NCBI RefSeq assembly: GCF_017654485.1 | Contig: NZ_CP061091.1 | Span: forward strand, 138,501-202,500 | DNA from: Roseomonas marmotae | GTDB lineage: Bacteria; Pseudomonadota; Alphaproteobacteria; Acetobacterales; Acetobacteraceae | DNA length: 64,000 nt | Direction of reading: 5' to 3' | In this document: piece after piece, positions 34,626-45,061 of the stretch | Layout: the number at the start of each line of letters is the position of its first letter | Numbering within the stretch: position 1 is the first letter of the stretch | Program-made: the position numbers and the translations under genes | Notes under the pieces: model-generated | Databases searched by the model: none | What the model saw: the letters and a program-made list of their open reading frames with translations, nothing else | Told to the model about the DNA's origin: nothing

Positions 34626-35325
34626 GGTCACTCCCATCAGCGGGTTCCTTCAGGCGGATGCGGGCCCAGGCGATGAAGACCCCCAGCGCCGAGAGCGCCA
34701 GCCCGTACCAGGTGATGACATAGCCGAGGTGGCTGTTGGTCGGCCGCGGCATGTGCCGCGCGGGCTGCGGCAGCGCCGCCCCGGCCGGGCTGCCGGCGGG
34801 CTGCATGGCCACCAGCCCGTACGGGGCGGTCTCGGGCAGCTCCAGGGCGGCGCCGATGGCGTGAGGGTCGAAGGTATAGAAGCGGCGTCCGGCGGTATCA
34901 TCCGTGGCGCTGAAGAGGCCGGCGCTCTCGCCGGGGCGGATATAGCCCTCGACCCGCAGCGGGCCTTCGGGGCGGTCGATCTGCCCGCCCTCCAACGGCA
35001 CCCAGCCGCGGTCCACCAGCAGCGGCGCGGCGCCCGGCCGTTCGAGCGGCGTCAGCAGATGCGTGCCGAGTGTAGTGCCGCGCAGCTCCACGCCCAGCCG
35101 CGCCTCCCGGTCATGCAGGAAGCGGCCTTCGGTGAAGACCTTCGTATAGGGTTCCGGCGGCTCGGAGAGCGGGAGGGGCGGACTGGCCTCGGCTATGGCC
35201 AGACGGGCCAGGAGGTCGGTCTTCCAGTGGAGGCGCTGAAGCTGCCAGGTGCCCAGTCCGGCCAGGATGGCCAGCACCGGCAGCAGGACGAGGGTGGGAA
35301 TGAGAAGGCGGCGCCAGCGATTCAT
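34612..35325 (-). CDS. SURF1 family cytochrome c oxidase assembly protein
   Basis: A 237-residue inner-membrane protein with two transmembrane helices flanking a periplasmic domain: the first at about 9-28 (LIPTLVLLPVLAILAGLGTWQ), the second near 205-225 (GYVITWYGLALSALGVFIAW). Family motifs include GTWQLQRLHWK and VDRGWVP. SURF1 helps insert haem a into subunit I. It follows ctaE in the oxidase operon and overlaps the M32 gene. Confidence 0.93.
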   Translation of the reverse strand: MNRWRRLLIPTLVLLPVLAILAGLGTWQLQRLHWKTDLLARLAIAEASPPLPLSEPPEPYTKVFTEGRFLHDREARLGVELRGTTLGTHLLTPLERPGAAPLLVDRGWVPLEGGQIDRPEGPLRVEGYIRPGESAGLFSATDDTAGRRFYTFDPHAIGAALELPETAPYGLVAMQPAGSPAGAALPQPARHMPRPTNSHLGYVITWYGLALSALGVFIAWARIRLKEPADGSDHDRL

Positions 35326-35394
35326 GCGCCGCAGGGTAGCATGCGGGGCCGGTCCTGGCCTCCCCATCCCGGGGAGGCCAGATCCGATCCGGCG

Positions 35395-36237
35395 TCAGTG
35401 GTGGGCGATCTCGCCCACACCCATGATGTAGACGACGACGAAGAGGAACAGCCACACCACGTCGACGAAGTGCCAGTACCAGGCGGCGGCCTCGAAGCCG
35501 AAATGGCGCTCCGCCGTGAAGTCGCCACGGCCGGCACGGATCCAGCAGACCGCCAGGAAGATGGTGCCGATGATCACGTGGAAGCCGTGGAAGCCTGTCG
35601 CCAGGAAGAAGACGGAGGGATAGATGCCGCCGCCATGGAAGGCGAAGGGCGCCAGGGCATATTCATAGGCCTGAAAGCCGCTGAAGCAGAGGCCCAGCAG
35701 CACCGTCAGGCCCAGGCCCGTCATCAGGCCCTTGCGGTCGCCCTGGATCAGCGCGTGGTGCGCCCAGGTGACCGTGCAGCCCGAGAGCAGCAGGATCATG
35801 GTGTTCAGCAGCGGCAGGTCGAAGGGGTCGAAGGTCAGGACACCCGCCGGCGGCCAGATGGCCTCCGCCGCGCCCGAGACATGCTCGGGATAGAGGAAGA
35901 AGTGGAAATAGGCCCAGAAGAAGGCGACGAAGAACATCACCTCGGAGGCGATGAACAGCACCATGCCGTAGCGCAGGCCGATTCGCACGATCGGGTTGTG
36001 CACGCCCGGCTGCCTGGATTCGCGGATGATGTCGCGGAACCAGAAATACATCGACACCAGCACGCCGAGCACGCCGACGCCGAACACCCAGTGGATGTTC
36101 ATCTGCGCGAAAAGGATGATGCCGAACACCAGCAGCCCCGCGGAGAGCGAGGCGACCATCGGCCAGGGGCTGGGATCGACCAGATGGTAGGGGTGCTTGT
36201 TGTGGGCGGGGGCAACCGCGCTGTCGGTGCTGGCCAT
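35395..36237 (-). CDS. ctaE: cytochrome c oxidase subunit III
   Basis: A 280-residue seven-helix subunit III of the aa3-type oxidase. Landmarks: HPYHLVDPSPWPMVASLSA at the N-terminus, the conserved Glu-containing SEVMFFVAFFWAYFH, and the terminal WYWHFVDVVWLFLFVVVY. It stabilises the oxidase and supports proton uptake into the D channel. The start at 36237 has AGGAAG just upstream. It comes after ctaG with a 124-base gap, so an internal promoter is possible. Confidence 0.97.
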   Translation of the reverse strand: MASTDSAVAPAHNKHPYHLVDPSPWPMVASLSAGLLVFGIILFAQMNIHWVFGVGVLGVLVSMYFWFRDIIRESRQPGVHNPIVRIGLRYGMVLFIASEVMFFVAFFWAYFHFFLYPEHVSGAAEAIWPPAGVLTFDPFDLPLLNTMILLLSGCTVTWAHHALIQGDRKGLMTGLGLTVLLGLCFSGFQAYEYALAPFAFHGGGIYPSVFFLATGFHGFHVIIGTIFLAVCWIRAGRGDFTAERHFGFEAAAWYWHFVDVVWLFLFVVVYIMGVGEIAHH

Positions 36238-36361
36238 CGGGCTTCCTGGACTCAAGACGTCACGCGAGGGGTGGAAGGGGCAAGGGCGGCAGGCGCCAAT
36301 GCCCGGGCATCCGGGTCAATGTGCTGCATCAATCCCGAAAACATGGTGTGGATCAAGCCTG

Positions 36362-37000
36362 TCACGGCATGGCCGTGCGCGGGCGGCCGGGCTCGGCCAG
36401 CTCGGTGCGCTTGCCCACATGCTCCCCGGCCTTGGCCAGCGCGCCGGCGCGCTCGGCATCCGCCAGGGTGCGGAAATAGGTATAATTGACGGTGATGGTC
36501 TTGATGCCCCGGGTATTCGGGTCCTTGGCCATCTCCGGGCTCACCCAGTAGGCGATCGGCATCTCCACCTTCTGGCCAGGCTCCAGCGTCTGCTCGTCGA
36601 AGCAGAAGCAGGCGACCTTGTGGAAATAGGCGCCAGCCACCTCGGGCGTCACGTTATAGGTGGCGATGCCCGTGACCGGCGTCTCCGCCAGGTTCTCGGC
36701 ATGGTAGAAGGCCATCCCCTCCTCGCCCAGCGCCAGCTTCGCCGGACCCTGGGAGGGCGCGAATTTCCACGGCAGGTTGGGGCTCACATTCGCATTGAAG
36801 CGCACGGTGACCATCTGGTCCGTGGCGCCCGGTGCAGTGCCGCCGATCTGCGGCGTGCCGCCATAGCCTGTCACCGCGCAGAAGATCGCGTAGAGCGGCA
36901 CCGAGGCGAAGGCGAGGCCCACCATGCCAGCCACCACGCCACCGGCGATGGTGGCGGTGCGGCGGTTGCGGCGGGCGAGGTCCGGATCAGTCACGGGCAT
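36362..37000 (-). CDS. ctaG: cytochrome c oxidase assembly protein Cox11/CtaG
   Basis: A 212-residue copper chaperone that delivers Cu(B) to subunit I. One N-terminal transmembrane helix (about 18-38) anchors a periplasmic domain; the copper-binding motif CFCFDEQTLEPGQ is at about residue 132. FASVPLYAIFCAVTGYGGTPQ is the family signature after the helix and adds another conserved Cys. The start at 37000 has GGAGG 7 bases upstream. Confidence 0.97.
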   Translation of the reverse strand: MPVTDPDLARRNRRTATIAGGVVAGMVGLAFASVPLYAIFCAVTGYGGTPQIGGTAPGATDQMVTVRFNANVSPNLPWKFAPSQGPAKLALGEEGMAFYHAENLAETPVTGIATYNVTPEVAGAYFHKVACFCFDEQTLEPGQKVEMPIAYWVSPEMAKDPNTRGIKTITVNYTYFRTLADAERAGALAKAGEHVGKRTELAEPGRPRTAMP

Positions 37001-37014
37001 ATCGGTCCCTCCGG

Positions 37015-37143
37015 TCAGCCCTGGGTCAGCCGGGCCATGGCGATCAGGTAGAACAGGCCCACCAGCGCCAGAAGCGCCAGAAGCACGGCCCAGTTGCGCG
37101 CGCGCCGGCGGCGGTAGAAGGCGCGCTTCTCTTCCGGGGTCAT
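37015..37143 (-). CDS. 42-residue single-helix membrane protein in the oxidase operon (CoxF-like)
   Basis: A very short gene: 42 residues beginning [17 protein letters not shown], then one transmembrane helix (about 18-37; [20 protein letters not shown]). Its ATG overlaps the cyoE stop (ATGA) and its stop lies 14 bases before ctaG. Tiny proteins of this design occur at the same place in many alphaproteobacterial oxidase clusters and are thought to be assembly or accessory factors. Position, coupling and helix make it a likely real gene. Confidence 0.82.
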   Translation of the reverse strand: MTPEEKRAFYRRRRARNWAVLLALLALVGLFYLIAMARLTQG

Positions 37144-38096
37144 GCGCCGAAGACCAGCTTGTCGGCCGCCAGGGCGGTGAAGAGCGCGAAGAGATAGAGG
37201 ACGGAGAAGCGGAAGCCCGCGCGGGCCGGCGCGTCATTGGTCAGGCTGAGGCCGGCTTCATCCTGCGCGTCATGCTTCACGCGCCACATGTAATGCAGGA
37301 AGAAGGCGCCCAGCACCACCGCGGCGGCGCCATAGGCCAGGCCGGACATGCCGATGACGGTCGGCAGCAGCGTGAGCGGCACCAGCAGCAGGGAATAGAG
37401 CCAGATCTGGCGGCGCGTCTCCCGGGCGCCGGCCACGACGGGCAGCATCGGCACGCCGGCGCGCTGGTAGTCGCCCGAGGCATAGAGGGACAGCGCCCAG
37501 AAATGCGGCGGCGTCCAGAAGAAGATGATGGCGAACATCAGCAGCGCCTCGACCGAGACATGCCCGGTGACGGCGACCCAGCCGATCATCGGCGGGAAGG
37601 CGCCCGCGGCGCCGCCGATGACGATGTTCTGCGGCGTCCGGCGCTTCAGCCACATGGTGTAGATGAAGACGTAGAAGCCGATCGAGCCGGCCAGCACGGC
37701 GGCGGCCGCCATGTTGGTGGCGAGGCCCATCAGCACCACCGAGGCCACGGCGAGGAAGACGCCGAAGGTCAGCGCCGCCTCGGGCCGGATACGGCCGGCC
37801 GGGATGGGGCGGTTGGCGGTGCGGCGCATCACCGCGTCGATGTCGCGGTCGTACCACATGTTGATGGCGCCCGAGGCACCGGCGGCCACGGCGATGCAGA
37901 GGATCGCGGTCGCGGCCAGCACCGGGTGGAGCGAACCCGGCGCCACCAGCAGGCCAACGAGGCCGGAGAAGACCACGAGCGTCATCACCCGCGGTTTCAG
38001 CAGCGCGATCCAGTCGCGCACCTCACTGAAATCGAGATCCTCGGATGTGCCGAGGGGGGCAGAAGCCCCCCCCCGCTGCATCGCGCTTTCGCTCAT
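37140..38096 (-). CDS. cyoE: protohaem IX farnesyltransferase (haem O synthase)
   Basis: A 318-residue UbiA-family prenyltransferase that adds farnesyl to haem B, giving haem O, the precursor of haem A. Motifs: [14 protein letters not shown] at the first helix, the Asp-rich [19 protein letters not shown], and the second Asp region in [22 protein letters not shown]. About nine transmembrane helices. A run of nine G residues (38066-38074 as C on the plus strand) lies in codons 8-11, ahead of the conserved region. A haem A synthase gene is not in this window. Confidence 0.97.
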   Translation of the reverse strand: MSESAMQRGGASAPLGTSEDLDFSEVRDWIALLKPRVMTLVVFSGLVGLLVAPGSLHPVLAATAILCIAVAAGASGAINMWYDRDIDAVMRRTANRPIPAGRIRPEAALTFGVFLAVASVVLMGLATNMAAAAVLAGSIGFYVFIYTMWLKRRTPQNIVIGGAAGAFPPMIGWVAVTGHVSVEALLMFAIIFFWTPPHFWALSLYASGDYQRAGVPMLPVVAGARETRRQIWLYSLLLVPLTLLPTVIGMSGLAYGAAAVVLGAFFLHYMWRVKHDAQDEAGLSLTNDAPARAGFRFSVLYLFALFTALAADKLVFGA

Positions 38097-38117
38097 GGCG
38101 CTCGCTCCATGCCCCCG

Positions 38118-39752
<1,635 letters not shown>

Positions 39753-39762
39753 TCAGTCGCGC

Positions 39763-40686
39763 TTAGCGGCGCAGCTCCGCCACCTTGGTGGCGGCGGTGT
39801 CATCGGCCTTGGCCACGGCCACCGGCGCGGCAGGGGCCGCACCGTTGCTGGCGAAACGCGTCTTCGCCTCCGCCACCCAGGCCTCGTATTCAGCCGGCGA
39901 AACCGCCTTCACAACGATCGGCATGAACCAGTGATTCTGGCCGCAGATCTGGTTGCACTGGCCGTAGAAGGTGCCGGGCCGGTCCGCGCGGAACCAGGTC
40001 TCCAGCGTGCGGCCGGGGATCGTGTACTTCTGCACGCCCAGGCTGGGGACGAAGAAGCTGTGGATCACGTCCTGCCCATGGGTCAGCACGCGGATATTCT
40101 TGCCCACCGGGATCACCAGGGGGTTGTCCACATCCAGGTTACGCAGCTGCCCCGGCTTCAGATCGGCATCCGCGATCGGATAGCTGTCGAAGGCCAGGTC
40201 GCCGGCATCCGGATAGGCATAGTGCCAGTACCACTGACGGCCCGTGACGTTGATCGTCATGTCCGGGTCCACTGCCCGGTCCTCATAGTAGATGAGGCGG
40301 AAGGAGGGGATGGCGATCACGATCAGGATCAGCACCGGCACGACGGTCCAGGCGACTTCCAGCAGCGTGTGATGGCTGGTGCGCGAGGGAACCGGATTCC
40401 TGCTGGCCCGGAAGCGCCACATCACATAGACCAGCAGCACGCCCACGAAGGCGGTGATGGCTATGATGATCCAGAGCACGAGCTGATTGAAGTCGTGGAT
40501 GGCTTCCTTCACTGGGCCAGCGGCCGGCTGCAGGTCCACATGCCAGTCCTGCGGCGCAATCACTTCCGGCGAGGTCGCCGCGTTCTGGGCCAAGGCCGGC
40601 ACTGAGGCCATGCCCAGCGCGAGCACCATTGCAAGCCCGGCCTTCGCGGAAACCCCCGCGAGCCGCGAAACGATCGACCGCCGCAT
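39763..40686 (-). CDS. coxB: cytochrome c oxidase subunit II
   Basis: A 307-residue subunit II with a signal peptide (about 1-33, ending ALAQ), two transmembrane helices (about 58-80 and 98-120) and a periplasmic cupredoxin domain. The Cu(A) site is seen in CNQICGQNHWFMP (two Cys, His, Met) and the electron-entry aromatics in TGRQWYWHYAYP. Alternative start ATG 40713. It is the first gene of the oxidase operon; 43 bases separate it from ctaD. Confidence 0.97.
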   Translation of the reverse strand: MRRSIVSRLAGVSAKAGLAMVLALGMASVPALAQNAATSPEVIAPQDWHVDLQPAAGPVKEAIHDFNQLVLWIIIAITAFVGVLLVYVMWRFRASRNPVPSRTSHHTLLEVAWTVVPVLILIVIAIPSFRLIYYEDRAVDPDMTINVTGRQWYWHYAYPDAGDLAFDSYPIADADLKPGQLRNLDVDNPLVIPVGKNIRVLTHGQDVIHSFFVPSLGVQKYTIPGRTLETWFRADRPGTFYGQCNQICGQNHWFMPIVVKAVSPAEYEAWVAEAKTRFASNGAAPAAPVAVAKADDTAATKVAELRR

Positions 40687-40962
40687 TCCCAATCCCGTCC
40701 GCCCGTATCTCATGCGCCCGTCCGTTCCATGCGCCCAAGGTCCCTTGCGCCACAGGCTCGGGGCGCGGCCGCGCCGAGGCGCCGCTCCGAACCATACCGG
40801 GCGCACCGCGCAACCCGGCCTCTCCGCGCCCCACCCCCGCGAGGGGGAACCCGGCTTCGGCCGGACCATAGTCGCGCCCCATACCCCGCACAAGTGATGG
40901 GGGCTCAACCTTGCGCCAAAGGATCGTCCTCGCGGGGTATTCGGGCGGCCGGAGGGCCTGGA

Positions 40963-41310
40963 TCAGCCGCCCGTCGGCGGCGGCGAATCGCTCTCCGCCT
41001 CCCCTTCCGCCACATGGTCCACCATGTCGGCCAGCATCGAGCGGATATGCGCGTCGGTGACGGCGTAGAAGACCTGGCGCCCGCGCCGCTCGGCCTGCAG
41101 CAGCCGCGCCGCGCGCAGCAGCCGCAGGTGGTGGGAGGCGAGGCTGCCGGAGATGCCGATGCGCTCCGCCATCTCCCCCACCGGCGCCGGCGCGGCCAGG
41201 CAGGCGAGGATGATCCGCAGGCGCGTGGGGTCGCTCATCAGCCAGAACATGCCGGCCAGCTCGACGACGGTATCGTCCCCGACACCCGCGACGGAGGGCC
41301 GGCTTGGCAC
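40963..41310 (-). CDS. ArsR/SmtB family transcriptional regulator
   Basis: About 115 residues, a single winged-helix domain: LAGMFWLMSDPTRLRIILACL, PVGEMAERIGISGSLASHHLRLLRAARLL (recognition helix) and the wing RRGRQVFYAVTD. A metal-binding ELCVCDL-type motif is missing: the corresponding position reads PAPVGEMAE, so a metal sensor role at that site is unlikely. The GTG start at 41310 lies 14 bases after the methyltransferase stop; an internal ATG is possible. It lies upstream of the oxidase operon on the same strand with a 276-base gap. Confidence 0.85.
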   Translation of the reverse strand: MPSRPSVAGVGDDTVVELAGMFWLMSDPTRLRIILACLAAPAPVGEMAERIGISGSLASHHLRLLRAARLLQAERRGRQVFYAVTDAHIRSMLADMVDHVAEGEAESDSPPPTGG

Positions 41311-41324
41311 GGCCCCGACGGCGC

Positions 41325-42044
41325 TCAGGCCGCCGCGGCGGCGGCTTCCCCGGGCAGGGTGTTGCGCACCTGCACCAGGGTGAAGAGCCCGGCCGGCTGG
41401 CAGGGCTCGACGGCATCGAGCTGCACCGCGGAGGGGTCCAGCAGGTCGGTCAGCGCGAAATCCGGGTGCCAGCCCAGGATGCGGGAGAGCGGCGCCATGG
41501 CGCGCTCCACCCACCAGCGGGGCCCGGCCTCGGCGGCGAAGTGGTTCACGAAGAGCAGGTGCCCGCCCGGCCGCACCACACGGCGCATTTCCGTGAAGAG
41601 CTTCCTGGCATCCGGCACCACGGAGGCGGTGAACATGGCGACCGCGATATCGAAGGCGCCGTCGCGGAAGGCCATGGACTCGGCGTCCATCTCCAGCAGA
41701 CCCTCGACATGGGAGAGGCTCTCGGCGCGCACCCGCTCCTCGGCCTTCATCAACATCTCGCGGGACAGGTCGATACCGACCACCCGCTTGTCGGTGCGGT
41801 AGCGCGGCAGGGCGAGGCCGGTGCCGACGCCCACTTCCAGCACCCGGTTGCCGGGCAGCCGGTTGACCGCGGCCACCGCCCGGCGGCGGCCGAAGGCGGA
41901 AACCCCACCGAAAACCGCGTCATAGACCCCGGCCCAGCGGCGATAGGCGTCCCGCACCGAGGCGGCATCCAGTGCCGCCCGGGGGTGATCCCGCAATGCC
42001 GCTTCCGCCGTCTGATTCTGCGGTGCCTCGATGATGCTGGCCAT
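41325..42044 (-). CDS. class I SAM-dependent methyltransferase (phospholipid N-methyltransferase PmtA-like)
   Basis: A 239-residue Rossmann methyltransferase. RDAYRRWAGVYDAVFGG precedes SAM motif I, VLEVGVGTGLALP, then VVGIDLSREML (motif II acidic) and MRRVVRPGGHLLFVNHF. This arrangement matches the Rhodobacter-type PmtA that methylates phosphatidylethanolamine to phosphatidylcholine, and also related ubiquinone-type enzymes. Start at 42044 has GAGGA 6 bases upstream. Directly followed by an ArsR regulator, a pairing seen for regulated methyltransferases. Confidence 0.85.
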   Translation of the reverse strand: MASIIEAPQNQTAEAALRDHPRAALDAASVRDAYRRWAGVYDAVFGGVSAFGRRRAVAAVNRLPGNRVLEVGVGTGLALPRYRTDKRVVGIDLSREMLMKAEERVRAESLSHVEGLLEMDAESMAFRDGAFDIAVAMFTASVVPDARKLFTEMRRVVRPGGHLLFVNHFAAEAGPRWWVERAMAPLSRILGWHPDFALTDLLDPSAVQLDAVEPCQPAGLFTLVQVRNTLPGEAAAAAA

Positions 42045-42160
42045 GCCCTGTCCTCGCGCCGGCCATCCGCTAGCGCCTGCGGCCCCGGCGCGCAAGCCTG
42101 ACCGGAAGCGCTCCCGCCCCGTACCGGGCTCTTCGGCGGACCTGCCGGGGTGGGCGTCGG

Positions 42161-43060
42161 TCATCCTGTGCTTCCTCCTTTGCGGCGGGAGGGCCATGCC
42201 ACCAGCAGCCCGCCGCAGGCGATGATCGCCGCGCCGGACAACGTAATCCCGTCCGGCCGCTGTCCGAATACCACCGCCGAAGCGATCATGGCCCAGAGAA
42301 GTTGCGTATAGGTCAGGGGCGCCAGCAGGCTGGCCTGCGCGCGGGTGAAGGCCAGCACCAGCATGCCATGCCCCGCCGCGCTCAACGCCCCCAGCGCCAG
42401 CAGGCCGGTCCAGACCCAGGCCGCCGGCAGCGGCCCGGCCGTGCCGGGGGCCTGCCAGACGAAGGGCTGCACCAGCGCCAGGACCACCACCCCGGCCAGC
42501 CCCGTGTGCAGCATGGTGGTGCGCGGGTCGTCCAGCGCGGCCAGCCGCCGCGTCATGATCTGGTAGATGCTGTAGGCCACGGCATTGCCCAGCGGCAGCA
42601 GTATGGCCCAGTGCGGCAGCGGCCCGCCGGTCAGGAAGGGCGGCCGCAGCGCCACCAACACCCCGACCAGGCCGATGCCGACGCCGGCCCAGCGGCGCCA
42701 GCCCACCTTCTCCCGCAGCCAGAAGGCCGCCAGCAGCACCGTCAGCAGCGGCGCGGCGAAGCCCACCGTCGTGGCATCGGCCAGCGGCAGGTACGCCAGC
42801 GCGCCGACGAAGAGCAGGCTGGCCAGGATCAGGCAGAGGCCGCGCCCCAGTTGCAGCCAGGGCGCGCGGGAGCGCCAGGGCAGGCTGCCCGTCAGCAGCC
42901 GGATCGCCAGCGCCACGAAGAGGATGTGGCAGCAGAAGCGCACGAAGACGACCTGCGGCACCGGGTAATGCGCCACCAGCAGCTTGCCCAGCGTATCCAT
43001 CGTCACGAAGATGACGAGGGCACAGAGATTGAAGGCGATGCCGGTGAGGGTGGCTGACAT
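42161..43060 (-). CDS. DMT family transporter (EamA)
   Basis: A 299-residue inner-membrane protein with ten predicted helices in two EamA repeats; DATTVGFAAPLLTVLLAAFWLREKVGWRRW closes the first repeat and LTYTQLLWAMIASAVVFGQRPD the second. It ends in a basic cytoplasmic tail. Family members export amino acids, nucleobases or other metabolites; the substrate cannot be inferred. ATG 43075 would add five residues. Confidence 0.9.
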   Translation of the reverse strand: MSATLTGIAFNLCALVIFVTMDTLGKLLVAHYPVPQVVFVRFCCHILFVALAIRLLTGSLPWRSRAPWLQLGRGLCLILASLLFVGALAYLPLADATTVGFAAPLLTVLLAAFWLREKVGWRRWAGVGIGLVGVLVALRPPFLTGGPLPHWAILLPLGNAVAYSIYQIMTRRLAALDDPRTTMLHTGLAGVVVLALVQPFVWQAPGTAGPLPAAWVWTGLLALGALSAAGHGMLVLAFTRAQASLLAPLTYTQLLWAMIASAVVFGQRPDGITLSGAAIIACGGLLVAWPSRRKGGSTG

Positions 43061-43144
43061 ATCGCCGCCGATCATGGCACCGCCCGCGCTGGCGCGTCAG
43101 GCCGTCAGGCCGGCTTTTTTACCACATCCGCGAAATGCGCCGCC

Positions 43145-43873
43145 TCAGGGGCGCCGGCGCAACACCAGCTCGGCCTGGGCCGTGGCGGTGATGGCGACAT
43201 CCTCCGGCGCGCTGACCGGCGGGGGCGCGGCGGCGGGCCCGCGCGCGGCCATCGCCATGGCCATGCGCGGCATCGGCGCCTCCGGCGCATCCAGCGAGAG
43301 CAGGCGGATGCCCGCCACCTCCATCCCCAGTTGCTCCGCCACCGCCGCGGCGCGGGCGCGCAGGGCCTCGATGGCCAGCTTACCTGCCTCCTGCCGCGCC
43401 GCCTGGGTGGCCTCGCGCGTCAGGTTCCAGCCCATGCCGGCCATGGCCAGCCCCTGCCCCTGCATCTGACCGGCCAGCTCCAGCAGCGGCGCGGCCTCGG
43501 CACCGCGCAGCACCAGGGTCTGGCTGGCGGTCCATTGCCGGCTCTCCGGGTCCCGGTTGGTCCAGTAGTTGCCGGTGCTGGCGCGCACCCCCTGCGCGGC
43601 CCGCGCCCGCTCCAGCGCCGCCTGCATGGCGCGGTTCACCTGGGCCTGCACGGCGGCGGCCTCGCTCCCCCGCGCCTCGGCCCGCAGTTCCAGCCGCAAT
43701 TCGTCGGGCGCGCGGGTCACCTCGCCCGTCTCGGACAGGCGCAGCAGCGTGGTCTCCGCCGGGTTTTCCACAGGTGCGGCGGCGCCCTGGGCCCGGGCGT
43801 GCGGCGGCAGCGCCGCCAGGGTGCCGAGAGCGAGCATGGGCACAAGGGCGGCAAGGGCAAGGCGGCGCGGCAT
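43145..43873 (-). CDS. SIMPL domain (DUF541) periplasmic protein
   Basis: A 242-residue protein with a signal peptide (about 1-29, ending ARAQ) and a SIMPL domain: LSETGEVTRAPDELRLELRAEARGS, NYWTNRDPESRQWTASQTLVLRG and the C-terminal VAITATAQAELVL. The family is widespread in envelopes, with links to oxidative stress in some members, but biochemistry is unclear. GGGAG sits 8 bases before the start. The gene is divergent from a LysR regulator, which may control it. Confidence 0.88.
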   Translation of the reverse strand: MPRRLALAALVPMLALGTLAALPPHARAQGAAAPVENPAETTLLRLSETGEVTRAPDELRLELRAEARGSEAAAVQAQVNRAMQAALERARAAQGVRASTGNYWTNRDPESRQWTASQTLVLRGAEAAPLLELAGQMQGQGLAMAGMGWNLTREATQAARQEAGKLAIEALRARAAAVAEQLGMEVAGIRLLSLDAPEAPMPRMAMAMAARGPAAAPPPVSAPEDVAITATAQAELVLRRRP

Positions 43874-44022
43874 ATGATGTTCTCCCGTCAGCTTCGTCAG
43901 GTCAGGATGTTTGTCCTCCACCCTCATAGTTGAAGGGCGGAGCGGCAAAGGCGCAGCTAGGCTGCCCGTCCGGCGGTGCACCGCCATTCCCAGAGATCCC
44001 GCATGCGCGAATTCCCCGACCC

Positions 44023-44961
44023 ATGAGCCAGACCGACCGGCTGCCCGATCTGAACCTGCTGCGCCTCTTCGTCGCCCTGGTGGAGGAACGCCACGTCACC
44101 CATGCGGGGAAGCGGCTGTTCCTCTCCCAGCCCGCCGCATCGGGCGGGCTGCGGCGGCTGCGGGAGCATTTCCAGGACGAGTTGCTGGCGCGGGAGGGAC
44201 AGGCCCTGCGGCCAACCCCGCGTGCGGAGGAGCTCTACGCCCTCATCCAGCCGCTGCTGGAGCAGATGGCCGATGCCATCGCCGCCGCCACGCCCTTCGA
44301 CCCCGCCACCGCTCAGCGCAACTTCGTGCTGGGCTGCAGCGATGCCATCGCCTTCGCGCTGCTGCCGCCGCTGCTGACCCGCTTCCGTCAGGCCGCGCCG
44401 GGCTGCGCGCTCTCCATCCGCCAGGGCAACCACCACAGCCTGCCTTCCCTGCTCGCCTCAGGCGAGATCGAGGCGGCGCTGGGCTATATGGGCGACGACC
44501 TGCCGGCCAATGCGCGGATGCGCGTGGTGGGCCATACCGGCTGGCAGGTGCTGCGCGATGCCGCCACCGCCCCGGTCACGGAGATGGAGGCCTACTGCGC
44601 CAGACCACATGTGCTGATCTCGTCGCGCGGGCAGCTGGAGGGCAATGTCGATGCCCTGCTGCGCACGGAGGGGCGGCAGCGCCGGGTGGTGCTGGGCGTC
44701 AGCTCCTTCTCCCTGCTGGCCGCCGCCCTGCCGGGGACCGAACTGATCGCCACCGTGCCGGATTTCGTCGCGAGCCGGCTGGCCCAGCGCTACGGCCTGA
44801 TAACCGAATCGCCCCCGGTCTCCCCCACCCCCACCCCGACTTCCCTGGTCTGGAACGGCTCCCGCGACCGGGACCCGGGGGATCGCTGGTTCCGGGGCGA
44901 GGTGCTGGCCACCATGGCCGAGCTGCTCGCGCATGACAGGGGCAAGGTCACGGTCAGTTGA
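44023..44961 (+). CDS. LysR family transcriptional regulator
   Basis: A 312-residue LysR regulator. The N-terminal winged helix reads LPDLNLLRLFVALVEERHVTHAGKRLFLSQPAASGGLRRLREHF. The C-terminal effector domain (about 95-305) has FVLGCSDAIAFALLPPLLTRF and belongs to the NodD/LinR-like PBP2 subgroup by general layout. The neighbour on the opposite strand is the SIMPL gene, with 149 bases between the starts, the usual arrangement for a LysR target. The effector is unknown. Confidence 0.93.
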   Translation: MSQTDRLPDLNLLRLFVALVEERHVTHAGKRLFLSQPAASGGLRRLREHFQDELLAREGQALRPTPRAEELYALIQPLLEQMADAIAAATPFDPATAQRNFVLGCSDAIAFALLPPLLTRFRQAAPGCALSIRQGNHHSLPSLLASGEIEAALGYMGDDLPANARMRVVGHTGWQVLRDAATAPVTEMEAYCARPHVLISSRGQLEGNVDALLRTEGRQRRVVLGVSSFSLLAAALPGTELIATVPDFVASRLAQRYGLITESPPVSPTPTPTSLVWNGSRDRDPGDRWFRGEVLATMAELLAHDRGKVTVS

Positions 44962-45061
44962 GCGGGATGAGATTTATTACGGGGAACATACCTTGTCCCC
45001 TAGAGGCTTGTTTGCGCCTAAGGATATTCCTCCGGAATGCTGCATAAGCTAAGCATGACGC

